A stretch of 64,000 nucleotides of DNA, from the NCBI GenBank assembly GCA_002633025.1, contig NMRB01000058.1, forward strand, positions 464,420 through 528,419, in the 5' to 3' direction. The position numbers were made by a program, and so were the translations under genes. This DNA comes from Notospermus geniculatus (lineage: Eukaryota; Nemertea; Pilidiophora; Heteronemertea; Lineidae). Of the stretch, positions 62,801 to 64,000 are shown one piece after another (the stretch's first letter is position 1; the number at the start of each line of letters is the position of its first letter). The notes below the pieces were generated by a model. That model did no database searches, was not told the origin of the DNA, and saw only the letters and a list, made by a program, of their open reading frames with translations.

Positions 62801-64000
62801 GTCACCCATGTGTCCTCCTAAGGGCAAGGTACTGACCCCCAGTCCGTGCATGGCCAGCAGTCACGGTGGTAGCAGCCAGGACTCCACCCCAAAGAATGAC
62901 CCTGGCAGACCTGTTGACCCGCATGCCACACCTTGGAGGCCCAAAGCATCCCCGCTTGGTTCCCCTGCATTTCCACTAGTGAGTATTAATTGCATGTAAC
63001 TAACATTGCTAATCTACAGGGTGGTTCAAAAGTGACGTGTCATGATGTTCATCCAATATCTCAAGTACCTTCAGAATCGGGGACTTTACTGCCGTCAGAG
63101 GCCACTACCAGTTAGCGGTCCTAGAAATCACAAAATTTGACGTCATAGAGCAGAAGTGCAGACCGCAACGAAATCCATAATGGCATGGAGGCCATGGCTG
63201 TGTCAAATTTTGTGACGTTCTAGGACCGCTTACAGGCAGCCTCTAATGGCAGTAGTTCACATTTGAACCAATTTCATGTTGTCAAAGGAAGTCGGAAATT
63301 TTTGTCAGTTTTGTCAATTTTTGGCTGTACAAGTACAGTTTCTGCTCATCCAACTGCAAACCATTGAAAATGGAACTTTGGACATTGGCTTTGCCAGGCA
63401 GTCAGTGTCATGACTATAGAGTTCTTTTATGTGGCACCCTGTAGCGTATTTTCAATCCTCAGCTTTTACCCTGTCTGAAGCCAGTTGTAACATGACCAGG
63501 TAGTGCAGGCTGTTGCTTCATACCTGCTACCATCTGGCTAATTACCCTGGCTATTGACCCGGCTAATGATATTACCCTCCAGCTGAGGTTCAATCAGTCA
63601 TTTGAGTTAATGAGGTGAAGTGAGACATCTTGCTTCTCATTTGCATATTTAGACTTTGGTTAAGCACTGGGGTTGTTGTAGAGAAAAACAGTCTTATTTG
63701 GGTGCGATCTGATATTCTGGTCTCCTCACAGAGAGGTGAAGTGGCTGGTGGCGAAACTTTGTTGCACATGGAAACAGCTGGGGCCTATTCAATGGATGCG
63801 TTTAACCACTAGTGACATCTATTGAGGCAGTGAGCTATGGTCTCCATTGCTGCCCAGTTCCGTTGTGATGTTTTGGTGCCTTGCTGATTTGCTAGCGAAA
63901 CTGCTTGATCTAGAATCTTTTACCGTAACTTTGTGTTTATTGGTACCAGCAGTTTCCTGGTGTGAATTAATACCACTGACTCGTATGGTTTGAAAGTTTG
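41830..64000 (+). CDS. SPIRE: Protein spire homologue (actin nucleator), 3' end beyond window
   Basis: Exons: 41830-42091, 42719-42741, 52592-52804, 53000-53125, 56165-56224, 58079-58237, 58767-58853, 59372-59495, 61155-61205, 62073-62170, 62336-62507 and 62722-62978, giving 544 codons so far, all in phase. Exons 1-4 are the KIND domain ([19 protein letters not shown], then [18 protein letters not shown]), which binds formins. Exons 5-8 hold four WH2-type actin-binding segments: [57 protein letters not shown] and [14 protein letters not shown]. Exon 11 has two Asp runs, and exon 12 contains SERRHSIT. The Spir-box and FYVE-like zinc finger expected at the C-terminus are not in the window; 62979-64000 is intron. 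Intron 2 is 9.85 kb. The protein nucleates actin filaments at vesicle membranes. Confidence 0.95.
45872..46423 (+). CDS. 183-codon open frame in SPIRE intron 2, possibly tetraspanin-derived
   Basis: The longest uninterrupted frame in the intron. Its C-terminal part ([20 protein letters not shown], then a hydrophobic segment with [18 protein letters not shown] and a KSK tail) resembles the end of a tetraspanin: last loop cysteine, then TM4. The N-terminal half shows no CCG motif or clear TM1-3. It could be a single exon of a nested gene, a gene fragment, or chance. Confidence 0.22.
   Translation: MNNLRQNSFDVLSWLKYLLREVPVLLGYMYIVTHHLLDFKRLCFSSFMTFSSNIDSPPFPICYQVGLHCLITQSYLSVRSDHFLLTIRSFTCNYLCRSWFQHKLARPNCKTLYINLWGSNSFGYDDVNCSVTLARHCREFLYDNNQILILISSIFSFGIAVVFFIGVITAFSPKSKVMSTIAN
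47095..47287. repeat. 193-bp fold-back element
   Basis: GTTCACATTTCACTTTTC with CACTTCACGTTTTCCTTT on the left is inverted relative to AAGGAAAACGTGAAGCGTGG and AAAGTGAAACGTGAAC on the right. The outer AGGCTTC end resembles the 28452 and 52166 elements. It lies in SPIRE intron 2. Confidence 0.65.
47289..47490 (+). repeat. SINE-like element, type 2, copy 1
   Basis: GGTTCAATACC resembles a pol III B box. Then follow CTTCATGTGATAGAGATGGT, CTCTGGTTTCCCCCTGC and a tail with AATAAAGCTGTATCACTCAG. The same order of segments occurs at 56277-56690. It lies in SPIRE intron 2. Confidence 0.5.
47950..48230 (+). repeat. tRNA-derived SINE, type 1
   Basis: TGGTGTAGTGG matches an A box and GGTTCGAACCC a B box, spaced as in a tRNA, followed by an unrelated body. 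The 5' part has a tRNA-like fold, but there is no complete functional tRNA. It lies in SPIRE intron 2. Confidence 0.6.
48232..48370. repeat. 139-bp fold-back element
   Basis: GATCAGTGACTTATCACGGA on the left is inverted relative to GATCTGTGATAAGTCGCTGA on the right. It directly follows the type 1 SINE in SPIRE intron 2. Confidence 0.7.
51061..51350. mobile_element. Pogo/mariner-like MITE, CAGTAG ends, 290 bp
   Basis: CAGTAGGACCTCC and GTTCTACTG ends with TA on both sides, and internal repeats around GGACACCTCTG. It lies in SPIRE intron 2. Confidence 0.65.
52166..52283. repeat. Fold-back element, GTATACGGTATAC arms, copy 2
   Basis: AGAAGTATACGGTATACGAA and TATACCGTATACTTCT are inverted around CCGGTTAACAAAGGC-type inner arms. 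The right flank GGAAGCCTTA is as at 28555. It lies near the 3' end of SPIRE intron 2. Confidence 0.75.
53409..53822. repeat. 414-bp element with nested hairpins
   Basis: Outer ends TTAACCCTTTCATTGC and AAGTGTTAAGGGGTTAA. Inside are two separate perfect-looking hairpins, CACATAGGTATTCATTG with its complement (near 53475-53545) and GAGGAATCTGAGTTGTGATC with its complement (near 53614-53762). It lies in SPIRE intron 4. Confidence 0.75.
55763..55936. mobile_element. Pogo/mariner-like MITE, CAGTGCACCC ends, 174 bp
   Basis: CAGTGCACCCTTGCT and AGCGAGGGGGACTG ends with TA on both sides. The inner arms contain TTACGAAC and GTTCGTAATAG. It lies in SPIRE intron 4. Confidence 0.7.
56277..56690 (+). repeat. 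SINE-like element, type 2, copy 2 (interrupted)
   Basis: A-box-like GTGGTGTAGTG and B-box-like GGTTCGATTCC, then CTTCATGTGATAAAGATTGT and CTCTGGTTACCCCCTGC. After the MITE at 56453-56641 the tail resumes with AATAATGCTGTATTTGC and TCTCAACTCAATATT, as in 47289-47490. It lies in SPIRE intron 5. Confidence 0.6.
56453..56641. mobile_element. Pogo/mariner-like MITE, CAGTAGAACCTC ends, 189 bp
   Basis: CAGTAGAACCTCAC and GTGAGGTTCTACTG ends with TA duplicated at 56451-56452 and 56642-56643. It is inserted in the tail of the type 2 SINE. It lies in SPIRE intron 5. Confidence 0.8.
57648..57905 (+). repeat. About 29-bp tandem repeat
   Basis: About nine imperfect units of CATGCTTTGGCTGTGTATGG plus ACACAAACC, open in several frames on both strands only because of the period. 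It lies in SPIRE intron 5. Confidence 0.85.
58430..58480 (+). other. Candidate 51-nt cassette exon of SPIRE
   Basis: TTTTCAG precedes it and GTGAGT follows. The 17 codons ([17 protein letters not shown]) are in phase 0 between exons 6 and 7. Inclusion would insert an acidic segment between the second WH2 and the following actin-binding segment, which are contiguous in the human protein. Splice sites and frame are seen; use is inferred. Confidence 0.4.
59886..60056 (-). mobile_element. Retro-insertion with hammerhead-like core, copy 3
   Basis: A 171-bp insert between 15-bp direct repeats GGTAGATTATCTTGA (59871-59885 and 60057-60071). The conserved end is CCAAAGAGGAGAAAAGCAC. Read on the minus strand, CTGAAGA (59985-59991) is followed by a 6-bp stem GACCCC-GGTT-GGGGTC and then GAAA (59964-59967). 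Outer arms TTCCAG and CTGGAA close the structure. It lies in SPIRE intron 8. Confidence 0.75.
60320..60355 (+). other. Candidate 36-nt microexon of SPIRE
   Basis: TTTTTTCAG acceptor and GTACTA donor. Phase 1 on both sides, so it can be included between exons 8 and 9 without a shift, adding 12 residues ([12 protein letters not shown]). The donor is weaker than at the other exons. Confidence 0.3.
63090..63251. repeat. MITE family with TGCCGT ends, copy 3
   Basis: TGCCGTCAGAGGCC and the right end GCCTCTAATGGCA, with inner GCGGTCCTAGAA and TTCTAGGACCGC arms. It is diverged from 815-987 and lies in the last SPIRE intron of the window. Confidence 0.75.

Overview
This is an intron-rich animal nuclear genome window. 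Several genes match conserved metazoan proteins exon by exon with canonical GT-AG introns, while the intergenic and intronic DNA is packed with short fold-back elements. The frequent short words TAGGCCTA, TACATGTA and ACCGGT, together with the gene set, suggest a marine invertebrate. I lean towards an invertebrate deuterostome such as an echinoderm or hemichordate, but the species cannot be fixed from this sequence.

Layout. (1) 1-13.66 kb holds a tandem duplication: unit A 644-6246 and unit B 7727-13657. Each unit carries exons 2-3 of a CTF8 (CHTF8) homologue and exons 1-2 of an ML-domain (MD-2-related lipid-recognition) protein. Unit B is part of complete genes: CTF8 exon 1 lies just upstream at 7641 and ML exons 3-4 lie downstream at 14447 and 14960. 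Unit A is incomplete in this window. The two units differ by several clean transposon insertions. (2) 15.67-20.54 kb is a second tandem duplication, with a 108-N gap in its first unit, covering the tail of a TRIQK-like gene. (3) 20.5-21.2 kb is a minus-strand TRIQK homologue. (4) 25.4-32.4 kb is a complete minus-strand DGAT1, 13 coding exons and 572 codons. (5) 36.45-39.52 kb is a complete plus-strand TBC1D20, 8 coding exons and 442 codons. (6) 41.83 kb to the window end is the 5' part of SPIRE, an actin nucleator: the KIND domain, WH2 repeats and the start of the Ser/Pro-rich region. Its Spir-box and FYVE-like end lies beyond the window.

The genes are ordinary housekeeping or trafficking genes with no operon-like link. 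DGAT1 and TBC1D20 diverge from a shared 4-kb interval. ML and TRIQK converge. The least ordinary content is repetitive: a family of short, target-site-duplicated insertions carrying a hammerhead-ribozyme-like core, filled/empty-site pairs of MITEs between the duplicated units, a 37-bp element that is only two joined terminal repeats, and two candidate in-frame cassette exons in SPIRE. Both tandem duplications may be haplotypes joined by the assembler, and this is the main caveat for that part of the window.
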